A stretch of 64,000 nt of DNA, taken from positions 994,501-1,058,500 of the forward strand of contig OZ018411.1 of the NCBI GenBank assembly GCA_963969595.1, written 5' to 3'. The DNA is from Neckera pumila (taxonomy: Eukaryota > Streptophyta > Bryopsida > Hypnales > Neckeraceae). Position 1 is the first letter of the stretch; every line of letters starts with the position of its first letter. Of this stretch, positions 50,712 through 61,400 are shown in pieces. Position numbers and translations under genes: made by a program. Under the pieces are notes generated by a model that did not search any database, was not told the DNA's origin, and saw nothing but the letters and a program-made list of their open reading frames with translations.

Positions 50712-53557
50712 TTATCCATTCGTAGATTTGTGGTGATCATCATCGATAGTGGAGTATATGTAACCTTCGTTGACCAGAAAATCGATAGCCTCTCTGCACA
50801 TTCCCACAAGATAGAATTATTTCAAAAAAAAGATATGACCAAGAGAAATTGTTGTATGGAATCCGAAGTCAGCATAAGAGCGGAAGGCAGCATCCTGAGT
50901 ACCTGACTTGAGGTCGAGTGAAACCAACCATCCTTTGGACAACTTGATCAACATGAAGTCCCTGCTCAACTTGCCTGCAGACAGAGCATGAACAAATGCA
51001 AGCTCAGAAAGCTCTCAAAACTACAGTTACCACAATTGTCTGCGGTCCAACAAAACTGAGCACTCGACCCTTAAAAGAAATAAAAATCCAGAAAGAGAAA
51101 AGATCTTAATTACAGGCTAGCTGGCTCTTCGTAGATGCTATGAACCCTCTTTTGACATTCTTCTTTGGCGTTCCCACTGGGCATTGTTGTCGTGGTTACA
51201 GATATCTTTGGTGGTCCATAGATCCCGTTCTGATGAACTGGGCTTGCAAGAGTAGGTACTGGTCCAGCTGCTCCTCCCTAAAACATATAGTTTCAAAATC
51301 TCTCATTCATGTTCATCTAAAACCGGCTTGGAATCATTGATACTATACAGGAAGATCAGAGATGTCTGGAGGACCGATTTCTTTGAAAGTTGAAACTCCG
51401 ATACTCACCTTCGTCCGTGTATGAGAGAGGTGCACGTAGATCACCTCCAGGAAGTGAAATGTGATTTCATTAAAATCAGTAATAGGCCTGTATAAAAGGG
51501 CACAACATAATGTCAAGAAACATACTGACACTGCAGTCGTGATCCACCTGAATAGAGTTCAATCCTGTTTAAAAAGTTGAAACAATACTTCTTCGCATTA
51601 GGGATTAGGAATGTGATAATTATCTTGTTGTGAAGAGTTCAATTTCTTGGTCTGTATGAAAACCTCCAAAACAAATTTAGAGCATGCAGAAGCCTCTACA
51701 GCACATACCTTACGGAAAAGGCAACGACATTGAGCTTATTTTGAAAGGTACGCAAATGGCCATGAACACGGACATACATAGAATTCCTGGTACAAAAGCA
51801 AAAACAACGATTTAATCATTCTCCGAGCCATGCTACTATTTAGCTTCAAAAAGCTGCTGAGCTGCCAAGATGCTACACTGGTGTGAAAATTTCAAAAAAC
51901 ATCTATATTATTTGACCATTTCGAAGCTATGCGTCAAAAGCTGAGATCAGCAATCAATCCTACGACGATAATATCATAAAGACACAAACGTGTTCGAACT
52001 CACTGTACACTTTGCATCTCGTTATATTCATATGAATCTTGGCCATCAATCCTGCGGCAGGAGACCACGAAGAGTAAAGATACTGAGATTGAGATATTCG
52101 AAAAGATACACCATGCAAAAGCGAGTAAGATCATCGCGTTGACTCGAAGATATGGCTTCAGAAAAACTGACATTCGATGACAAGAGTCTAATATCCAAAA
52201 GCTTGTGAAGTTCATTAAAAAGGTTTACATGAAGAGAAAATTATCGCTCAATCCAGCTGAATTTACAATCAGACAGTCAAAAATTTGGATCGCTAAAAGC
52301 GAACAGTGCAATGAAATTTCAAATACCCTGGGGTTCTCATTGACTTTTATCTATTTACACATAAGCAATCTCTACTAGTCTAAACGTCTGGAGACAATGC
52401 GACTCAAGCCACAATGAAAAATCGTGAACACGGAGAGTGTAAGAGCAACGAATAAGTCAAAAACAAAGAGAACTTACCAGCGCTTAATCTCAATCTGCCC
52501 TGTTGTATCGTCCAACATGAAAGAGGTGTCGATGTTTCTCTCATCCTTGTTATGCACCATACCTACTAAAGTCACCTGCATATGTCAAAGAATAGGCACA
52601 AACTATTTACACACAGGTTGTAATCTGCCATATACGACATTTGCATGTCAATTGAAGTCAAGGATGAATATCCCCGATCCACGCACAAAAGAAAAGAATG
52701 GAGCAAGGCATTTTGTGGCCAAGTAAGACGAGTGTGCCAGACAGCCCTTACACACATACGTTATTGATCTCCAGTCCATCGACGTAGAAAGCGTCGTCTC
52801 CTGGCTTCTGGATCGCCTTGTCAATCATCTTCACTGTCAACGGTTGCAGTCCCCCCTCTTGGCCTCCTGCTCTCTGAAATTTCCACCAAAGCACCTTAGT
52901 ATCACGGACTCATGTAGACTAACCAGAATGTCACCATACTGACGCTTGCGGGCAATTTTAATGTCACAATGACCGAAAAATGCACAACGATTCACCGCAA
53001 CTCACTCAGCGAACTACGTGGTTTCTGCAATAGTCATAAATGGTAGTTCACGTCCCGAAGAAGACAAAAATCACATAATTCCAGGTAAGAAAACTGCGCT
53101 GTCAACCCTGAACGTCGCTGTTTCTAAAGCTTGCGAGCAGTTTTAGTAGAACGTTGACACCGAGAAATGCACAACATTAAGTCGCAACTTATTCTAATAA
53201 CAGATATTCTGCAAACCATAATGGTTTCTACAATAGCCATAATTTCCAAGATGCTACTCGCAGTTCACGGCAGAAGACAATCACTCAATTTAAGAAAAAA
53301 TAGTGAAAAAAAACTGCACATTCACAGCTCAGCTCTAGAGTAACCAAAGTCGCCAAGCTTGAAACGGGAAGCGCAAGCACGATCCAAGCTTGAAACCCCC
53401 GACAAACAAGTGGAGAAAGGGAAGATAAAGAAAATCGCACCCGGTTAGCTCCCGTAACAGAGCTGCTGAACTCGTTGCCGGTCGCAGATTGCGACGGCAT
53501 GAAGCCACCCCCGGCAAACAGGGACGCATCGCCCGCGCCTCCACTTTCCGAATACAT
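50712..53557 (-). CDS. RPA2: Replication protein A 32-kDa subunit (RPA2)
   Basis: Nine minus-strand exons, 53557-53441, 52873-52760, 52575-52478, 52051-52004, 51786-51709, 51487-51409, 51277-51114, 50974-50903 and 50793-50712, join in matching phases into 283 aa without a stop. The N-terminus is the Gly/Ser-rich, phosphorylatable region typical of RPA32 ([20 protein letters not shown]). The OB fold follows ([79 protein letters not shown]). The C-terminal winged helix ends the protein ([33 protein letters not shown]). With RPA1 and RPA3 it forms the heterotrimer that coats single-stranded DNA in replication, repair and recombination; the winged helix recruits repair partners. All visible core blocks are intact. 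Confidence 0.96.
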
Positions 53558-53880
53558 GTCGCTAAGTTTGTCTCTCGCGATTCTTGTCCTTCGAACTCCC
53601 TAAATCCAAAATACACTGACGATTCTTCAGCACCAAAACCTAGAGAGAACGAAATTGGAGTCACAGGCAAGTTTTGTAAACAAATTTAGGCTTGAATGGG
53701 GTTCTTCTTCGCCCTGGCAACGTCTTCCCGCCCATTTGGTGAAAAATGAGGCGGGTAGGGAAGGCTGCGCGGCAATAGGGGTAGGGCTTAGTGATGGGTA
53801 TTCTGAGTGAAGCGGTGCGACCGTGCGAGCGCTGTGAGTCAAGGGGGCTTATTACCAAACCGTGGGCCCGCATATGTAGG
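53558..53880 (-). promoter_or_regulatory. RPA2 leader/promoter with E2F-like motifs
   Basis: This GC-richer segment ends where AT-rich DNA begins at about 53890. TTCCCGCC at 53725-53732 and GGCGGG at about 53750-53755 are close to E2F sites, which commonly drive S-phase genes such as RPA subunits. The match to the plant consensus is imperfect at the first base. Confidence 0.4.
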
Positions 53881-54060
53881 GTTGCAGTTGTGTAATTAGT
53901 AGACTAAATTTTTTTATTTAGAATCATTCGTGATTATTGTAATTGACAAAATATTTTTCAAGTATACTGCAATTATTTTAATTAGTATTTTATTTTATAC
54001 CATGATTGCAAATAGATCTCAATAGAAAAGAAGCAAATTTGAATAATATCATTTGTACTA

Positions 54061-54472
54061 GTGTGACCCTGTGCCGTTGGCCCAATTTTCATCTACTCCC
54101 GGTTCCACTCCTGGTTCTACTTCCGATTCTACTCCCAATTCTACTCCCGGTTCCACTCCCAGTAGCAAGAACGCCACCAAAATCAAAGTAAAAGTAATTT
54201 TCTAATTTTTTAATCAATAAATACTTTGAAATTCAATAACTTTTGCACCACCGCTCCAAACGCCACGAAACCAAGCCGGTGCACCCCTCCTCGGCGAGAG
54301 CTTTCCGATGGTACCAAGCACGCAGCCGAGGGACGCACGGTTAGGAAGTTGTCCACGCACAAACAAAACAAAACAAAACAAAACAAAACAAAACAAAACA
54401 AAACAAAACAAAACAAAACAAAACAAACAAACAAACAAACAAACAAACAAACAAACAAACAAACAAACAAAC
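54061..54472 (+). repeat. Dispersed repeat R1, copy 3, with (CAAAA)n/(CAAA)n tail
   Basis: It begins GTGTGACCCTGTGCC, carries a minisatellite at 54093-54166, then the shared body (AAAGTAAAAGTAATTTTC, CCACGAAACCAAGCCGG, GCTTTCCGATGGTACCAAGC), and ends in a pentanucleotide AAACA run (54361-54424) passing into (AAAC)n (to 54472). The tail at the 3' end of an oriented body is typical of a retroposon. Open frames through the tail are artefacts of the repeat. Confidence 0.8.
54093..54166. repeat. 12-bp minisatellite within R1 copy 3
   Basis: About six imperfect units of TACTCCCGGTTC. The matching part of the 47.8-kb copy lacks the array, so the expansion is private to this copy. Confidence 0.85.
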
Positions 54473-54644
54473 AGCCTCATTTAAGGTATTGATGGTAAAG
54501 ATATTTATAAATAGTGTCATTTGTAAAGTTAAATACATGACATTATATGCATGTATTTTACAGCAATAAATTTGATTTTAGTGTAATGTCGTGAGTGTTC
54601 CTTTATGATCAATTGGAATTGGTCATAATTAGTATACACTACGT

Positions 54645-54705
54645 TCCGAAATGATCTTCATATTGGCCTTAATTTTCTATCCCAAAATTATCTTCATGTT
54701 GTAAG
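54645..54705. repeat. Dispersed repeat fragment resembling a Stowaway (Tc1/mariner) end, copy a
   Basis: It shares TTGGCCTTAATTTT, TCCCAAAAT and neighbouring bases with 55630-55705. The second copy begins CTCCCTCCATCCCA, close to the CTCCCTCCGTCCCA start of plant Stowaway MITEs. No matching right end was found. Confidence 0.4.
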
Positions 54706-54748
54706 ACGAAGGGGGTTGGTGGAAAATTTTGTACATATTGTAGCAAGC

Positions 54749-54893
54749 ACAGTGGCCAAATCCTTGAAAATAGGGAGTTGATTAAAATTACTCCCTCTTC
54801 CATTGGAAATATAGCCCAGGCAGCCAAATCCTTAAAAACATGGAGCTGATCGAAATTAACCCCCTCCTATTAGAAGTACACCCCACACATCTG
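54749..54893. repeat. Tandem duplication of about 70 bp
   Basis: GGCCAAATCCTTGAAAATAG followed by GGAGTTGAT recurs as AGCCAAATCCTTAAAAACAT followed by GGAGCTGAT. The divergence indicates an old duplication. Confidence 0.6.
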
Positions 54894-54956
54894 GGATTAA
54901 TTCTTTAAAAGTTATTCATAATCTGGAGTCAAATCAAACTATTGTCAAATTCTTAA

Positions 54957-55302
54957 CCTCTGAAGGACCAAACTGCGTTTTTTGGGTAACATAGTGATTT
55001 TGGACAGCTCACTATACATGGAATTTTATTTTTTTTCTTTGAAATTTTTATACAATATGTGGACAAGGAATAACTTTAATCCTATAACATTGCCGCGGAC
55101 ACAAAGTGTATGATGAATGACAAAGAATCTTTGCATGAAGGATTGAAGTGCGATTGTTTATCCTTGGAATTTTGTGCAAAAAAGGGAGGCCTTGCACAAG
55201 AGTTTGATCTTGGAATGAGTACTTTTGATATTTTTAAAGTAGATGATGTACACAATGTCAAAAAAAGATGATTTCCGCAGAGACTAGTCCGTCTTTAGAG
55301 GG
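54957..55302. mobile_element. TTAA-bounded MITE, copy T5 (short)
   Basis: TTAA at 54953-54956 precedes CCTCTGAAGGACC. The right end on the minus strand reads CCCTCTAAAGACGGAC, with TTTA where TTAA is expected. It is 346 bp and non-coding. Confidence 0.5.
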
Positions 55303-55629
55303 TTTAGGTCCAACAATTCATAACATTTCACCACATGGTTAAAAAGTTATTGCATAATATGTGGTTTATTTTTTAACTTGGGCAGTCTGGACAGATATGA
55401 AAAATCATTTTTTTTAGAAACAAAAATTTTGTTATTGGTTTTTTAGATTTATATAGATGTGGAAGCTTTGAATCATTCCATTTGATTAATGAGATGAAAA
55501 TTATGAAGAATTTTAGTTTGCAAGTATTTATAGATTTTCTAATCTAAAATAAACTTTGATGTCTTTTATTAACTCAATTTTCAATATTTTCTAAAAAAAA
55601 TAAAATCAAAGGATGTATATTGTTTATCA

Positions 55630-55705
55630 CTCCCTCCATCCCACAATGACCTTTCTATTGGCCTTAATTTTTGGTCCCAAAATGATGTTCCTATTGCACT
55701 TTGTG
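55630..55705. repeat. Stowaway-like repeat fragment, copy b
   Basis: It begins CTCCCTCCATCCCACAATGA and is similar to 54645-54705 in the same orientation. Confidence 0.45.
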
Positions 55706-55824
55706 ACATTGCGAATTGATTGAATACAATAATTTTACAAACTATTTGTTCCTGCCATCCAAAGTTTTTTGCATGATATAGGAAGAAATTGGATTTTTCC
55801 ATCTTGATAAGCAACATTCCATTT

Positions 55825-57412
55825 TTCACACAATTCCAATCAAGTATACTAAATTTTAGTTTCAAAAAAGCAAATTCTTTTTTTATTGAATTTTAATAGT
55901 CATTTTTCATGGGTTTACTTAATCTTTTATTGAAAACAATTGGTACCAAATTCTCTTCATTTGATTGCATAGATATGTAGGAAACATCTATACACACAAC
56001 ATTTCATATTTGAACTGATCCCATTAAGTAACAAAACTATGATCTATCAGAAGAATTCATTGTGAAATGTTGTATAATCAACTTCAGTAAAATAAATATG
56101 TCGATATCAATGAACTGGATTTTGGCAAATAATTTGTACCATCATGTTCAAATGTATGAAATTTGTTATCATGTGAGGACAAATTAAAAAATTTAATTCT
56201 AATAAAGAGATATTTGCTTTATAGAATTTGGGCATTAACACCCCAACATTGAAATTTCTACAGACGGAAGGAATTGTGGAACTTTTTGGAGATGCAAGTT
56301 GAAGGGAAGATGTGCGTATATGGATGTTTCCTACATGTGTCTATATTCAAATTTTAACCCCTAAAGGCCCAAGGCCTTTTTCCTGCCCAAAAACACCCAA
56401 AAGTGCCATTTTTTAGCAAAGAGTGAAAAAAAAACTAAAAATGTTTTTTTTGCACATCTAACTAGAGGATCTTACACCTAATTAGTATGAGAATGTGTGG
56501 GAAAAAATTCAGAATTTTGGACCGCACAGATTGCAAGATATCTACGTTTAAAGTGAAAAAAACAAATTTTTCAACACATTGTGAGACTGGATTTTTTGAC
56601 TTTGAACATTTTTAACTTAAAATTTTTACACTACAGAGTTTTGAGCTTTAAATGTTCATAGTAGATAATTGAGTTGAAAATCTACCAAAAAAAAAAAAAA
56701 ATTTTAACTTAATTTTCATTATTAAAAGTATTGTTAAGTAGAAGTAGGTACGAGATAGAAGGAAAATCTAAAATATTCATATATTTTAGATGGAATTAAA
56801 ATGCACTGATCCCAATAGTCAGATTGTTCTAGCAAGTAAACTAAACCATACAAAAATAAAAAATTGAAAAATTTGAAAAATTGCATTCAGAAATGAATCC
56901 TACAAGTTATTTTTTTCAAAAAGATGCTCTAACTGTCCGAAAAATTACAATGTCCATAACTTTCTCATAACAAATCCAAATGAAATGAATCAAAGCTTTT
57001 TAGATAGACAAAAATATAATCTATGAGAAAAAAAATACTAAAAAAAAAAAAAAAACTGCAAATTTTTTTTGCTGCCTGCCGTTCCTTATTTTGAGCTTAT
57101 TTGGTCATAACTTTTTTTTCCGGGCACCGATTGTGAAAAAAATATTATTTTCATGAAGCTAATCAGTTTTCTACCTCCCAAAAAAGTTTCAAAAAATCAG
57201 GAGAAAATTTCAGCCCGTAGGTACCTGCCCAAAAATGCATTTGTCCCCCAAAGGGACAACGGGCTTTTATAGGTTAAAAAGTCATGAATCCTTGTTTTTC
57301 AATGAATTACCATGCAACATCATAAAATTAAATAAAAAAATTTACCAAAACTAGAGTTTTAGGTTTTTGAAACTAAAATTTGGTATGCTTGATTGGGATT
57401 GCCCAAGGATGC
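55825..57412. mobile_element. Foldback element P2, interrupted by T6
   Basis: The left arm (about 55825-56010: AATCAAGTATACTAAATTTT, GTAGGAAACATCTATAC) and right arm (about 56230-56357 plus 57278-57412) are inverted copies of each other and resemble P3. The right arm is cut by element T6 at a TTAA. Confidence 0.65.
56358..57273. mobile_element. TTAA-bounded MITE, copy T6, nested in P2
   Basis: TTAA at 56354-56357 precedes CCCCTAAAGGCCCAAGGCC; TTAA recurs at 57274-57277. The interior is similar to T4 along nearly its full length. Removing the element and one TTAA restores an arm that aligns with the uninterrupted arm of P3 at 58341-58375, showing that TTAA is the duplicated target. Confidence 0.8.
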
Positions 57413-57716
57413 AATGATAATTATACTTGCCAAAGTATTACCAAATATAATCTACATTGTACAAATTTCTTTGAATGGCTCAAATAGGTAGTTTGTAATA
57501 TGGTTGTACCCACTTGTACATTCAAATACTAAAGCACTAAAAAAAAAAACCCCGAGCCAACTACATTGTATAATTTGTTGTAATAATAGATACTAGAATT
57601 AGCTTCTACTGGTAATATGGTTTTGATTGTAATTTCCAAAAAAATTCAACTTTTGTTGTTTTGCTTAATTTTTGGTACCCCCCATGATAGCTGGAGACAG
57701 CAACTATTTGAATGTT

Positions 57717-58596
57717 GTACACCCCCCTACAAGAAAGGTTGACGCCCCCCTTTTGCACCCTTCAGCTTTTTTGACATTACTTTGAATATAATTGACATTT
57801 TTTCTTTTTGTCAATCAACATTTGTGTCTAATCCAATCTCCCTCAAGTATACCAAACTTTCAATTTAAAAAAACCAAAACTCCATTTTTGGTGAATTTTT
57901 AAAAAAAAATTTCACGGTTTTACATGAAAATTCATAGAAAAATATTAATGATGAATTTTATAAATTTAACTGCGGAAATACATAGGAAACATCCAAACGC
58001 ACGTCTTTTTTTCAACAAACATCTCCAAAAAAGTTTCACAATTATCGTGGCAGAAGTTATAGTGGAGGCGTGAATAGTGCTCAAAATTTTGAAAATTCAT
58101 ATCTCTTTATTATAATTAGATTTTGATAAAGTAATTGTACCATCATGCTCAAATGTGTAAAATTAGTTACAATGTGAGGAAAAAACAAAAAATCTAATTA
58201 CAATAAAGAGATATGAATTTTCAAAATATTGATCACTATTCACGCTTCCACTATAACTTCTGCCACAATAACTGTGAAACTTTTTTGGAGATGTTTGTTG
58301 AGAAAAAGATGTGCGTTTGGATGTTTCCTACGTATCTCCGCAATTAAATTTAAAAAATTCATCATTAATATTTTTCTATGAATTTTCATGTAAAATCGTG
58401 AAAAAAAATTTAAAAAATTCACCAAAAATGGAGTTTTGGTTTTTTAAAATTGAAAGTTTGGTATACTTGAGAGAGATTGGGTTAGACACAAATGTTGATT
58501 GACAAAAAGAAGAAATGTCAATTATGTTCAAAGTAATGTCAAAAAAGCTGAAGGGTGCAAAAGGGGGGCGTCAACCTTTCTTGTAGGGGGGTGTAC
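57717..58596. mobile_element. Palindromic foldback element P3, about 880 bp
   Basis: The left end GTACACCCCCCTACAAGAAA is the reverse complement of the right end. The two arms of about 430 bp stay closely matched to a small centre near 58155. It carries no gene. Transcription in either direction would give one long hairpin RNA. Confidence 0.85.
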
Positions 58597-59265
58597 ATGG
58601 GCTCCAAAATACTCTTGAAGACCTTCCATTGTAGGCTCAAAGCAAAAAATCCTTATTTATATGAGCTAGCTAGGAGAGGTAGGCCACTTCTTCTTTGGGT
58701 CTCTCTTAAAATTAAGACAACCTCATACAATTGGTCAATATTATTATGTGATATCATTGCATTTGAAGATATTTATATTTGAAATAAGACTTGAATTAAC
58801 GTCCTATAGTTATCGCTATATAATTTTTTCTATGATGACCTATTTTTTGCACACATAGAAGTTTGAGTTGATTAGTATAGTTAGTATGTCTCTTTAGATT
58901 CCCACACTCAATTGAAGAAAGTATACATGATATGAGCAATGATCATGCCTTGGGGGTATTCAAATGGGTATTTGGGTGTAGTCTCTCTTATTCGATTTTT
59001 ATTTTTTATTTTATTGGATCTTCTTGGCAATTGAAGAAACATCTAACACATGTATAAGTGTATTTTGGACACTTGAATAAGTTAAAGAAAAGGAATAATC
59101 AACCACAAAATTACAATAGATTGGCATTACATAAGGCTTTTAAAAATAATAAGGGCCTATATCTCCTCTGTGACACCTTTAAATTCTTCTTTTATGAATT
59201 TCAATGTCTTTTACGTACGAAAAGAGTCTTTGAAGTTGTTTCATGTGCATTTTGTTTTAACCGAT
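58597..59265. other. AT-rich spacer, no gene seen
   Basis: No conserved protein, RNA or clear repeat was recognised here. Confidence 0.5.
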
Positions 59266-59269
59266 TAAC

Positions 59270-59699
59270 CCCTAAGTGGTTTTGAGGACACATTGTGTCC
59301 TTTGAATTCATACACAACCCTATTTGCCAAATTCCATGAAATATTGGCCAAATATGTAAACTACAAAGTCGAAGGTGCAACAGTCATTGATTTTCATATG
59401 TTTTTAGAGAAATTTTGCAATGCTTGTTGTTGAATTGAGATGCTATTGTCTATGGAACATGCAAAAGTGTGTATTTCTAGAGAAATACGTGTACTAGAGA
59501 TACAACTTCACAATATTAATAAAATCAGTAACAAGTCCAATGTAGCCAAAAAGTGTATAGTTCGATAGAAGACTTCAATGCGCATTCAACAAAAAATAAA
59601 AAAAATTTAAATGGATAGGAAGCCATGCACATGCAAGGCTATCTACATTGCACTTTGTATGTACAAATGCATTGAAAGACACCAAGAACCACTTAGGGG
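59270..59699. mobile_element. TTAA-bounded MITE, copy T7
   Basis: TTAA at 59266-59269 precedes CCCCTAAGTGGTTTTG; the right end on the minus strand reads CCCCTAAGTGGTTCTTGG, with GTAA (59700-59703) in place of TTAA. It is 430 bp and non-coding. Confidence 0.6.
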
Positions 59700-61400
59700 G
59701 TAAGTCCCAAGGCCATTTTTCCATCAAAAAACTTGAAATTGCCACTTCCAACATAAACAACAAATGTTTTAAGCATTTACTGACTTTACTTCCTCGGTTT
59801 TTCTAAAAGACCCATGTTTGAGAATTAGTGAGGGAATAAGGAATATTAACAAAAATTTGTAATTGAAAGTTATTGGGTATTATGCTAAAACTATTCCAAA
59901 ACCAATTTTAGTTTTTTTTAGAATGAAGAATTTTTTTAAAAGAGAGGAAATTAGTACCAAAGTTTTGAAATTTCAAGTATTTTGTGACAATTGTAAGTAA
60001 AGAACATGTTAGCCTAGTTGCCTAAGTTGTCCTATCTATCAAAAAACCAAATCTTAATTGATGATTCTAGCTTAATGATAGGGACATTTTGCAAACAAAA
60101 TCACTAAATCAAGTTTGCATTACTAACATTAGCAATTGATGAGTCCAAAATGCTCAAAAAATATCATCAAACATGCCAAGTAATTCACTTTATTTTAGAG
60201 GTAAGCATAGTTTGTTTGTTTTTTACAAAAATCAAGTCAATGGACAAACACAATTTTTTTCTTAAACAAAAAATAAGTCAAAACACAAGTTTTTTAGAGA
60301 AACAACGAGTGGTTTTTTGCACATCCAATTATAGAATCTTGTAGTAAATAGTATGAAAAATGGTTGGAAGAAATTTAAAATCTTTGACCATATTAATCAC
60401 AAGATAAAGGCGCTTAAAGTGATGAAAATGAGCATTATATTCCTAGCCTAACTAGACTGTAAGCCTTTGAATCCCCTTTGCTTAAATTTTTTGCATTATA
60501 GAATGATTTTGAATTAAAAAAAAATTATGTTGAAGAATTGAGTTGAGAAAAAAATTTAAAACTAAACACTCTAATTTTAGTTCTTTAAAAAAAAAAAAAT
60601 CAAAGCAAATATGAGGTAGAAGGAAAATCTAAATTGTTAATAGCTCTAAGGCATAATCAAAATACACTAATCCCAATGGTGAAATTGTTTTAGAAAGCAA
60701 ACGAAAGTACTTGTAGGATTTTTTGAAAAGTTGTTAGAATTAAGTAAAAAAATAGATTCAGGACATTGTTATCTCAAGAATTGCAAAGATAGCCCGCAAA
60801 ACATTAGAGGGGATTTGGGGTCTTGGAGGGTTGCAAGTTCCTTTGAGTTCCCAAACTGCAAAAACGCAACTGCAATAGCTGGCTAATATGGCACGGCGAC
60901 TGCCACATCATTTTTGAAAAATAAAAATAATTTTTTTTCTTCTTAAAATGATATTTGAGAAAAATTCTTTTTTCATTTTTTTTTTTTGAAAAAAATAATT
61001 CTGAGAGCCCATACTGCTGTTCACTAAATTTGGATAGATTGGGAAACGGGCCTGAAACGGCCCTCCAAGACCCTTGAATCTCCTCTAATGCAAAAAACTT
61101 TATAACTTCACATTACTTGTCCAAATGGGATGAATAAAATCTTTCTATATAGACAAAAATATAACCTATAAGAATCAAATTTTAAATAAATTATTTATTT
61201 AAAGTGTTTTTGTTCTTTTTGGTTGCCCACCTTTGCCTTTGGGAGGCTTATTGTGGCATAATGTTTGCTCACCTAGGCACGGATTGGAATAAAAATTATA
61301 TTCTCAGAAAGCTAATCAAATTTTCTATCTTGAAAAAAGGATTCAAACAATTTTGCTACAAATTGAGATTGTGGGTACCCACTTGAATCTTCAAGAATCC
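59700..61400. mobile_element. Degraded relative of T4/T6 (T8), interrupted by a MITE
   Basis: Successive blocks match the interior of T4/T6 in order: CCCAAGGCCATTTTTCC at the start, the GCACATCCAATTATAGAATCTT block at about 60320, GGTAGAAGGAAAATCTAAA at about 60612, ACTAATCCCAATGGTGA at about 60667, ATAGACAAAAATATAACCTAT at about 61150, and GGGTACC near 61375. The termini are not preserved. A 287-bp MITE at 60803-61089 separates the middle from the right part. Confidence 0.6.
60803..61089. mobile_element. MITE family M, copy 1 (nested in T8)
   Basis: Inverted ends ATTAGAGGGGATTTGGGG and (minus strand) ATTAGAGGAGATTCAAGGG both continue to GTCTTGGAGGG. The interior contains CTGCAATAGCTGGCT and GGCGACTGCCAC, matched in reverse orientation by copy 2. 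Confidence 0.75.

Noticed and set aside
54210..54538. Overlapping open frames rich in Cys/Leu/Phe/Val or Lys/Asn/Thr/Gln
   Set aside because: They are translations of the (CAAAA)n and (CAAA)n tail of R1.
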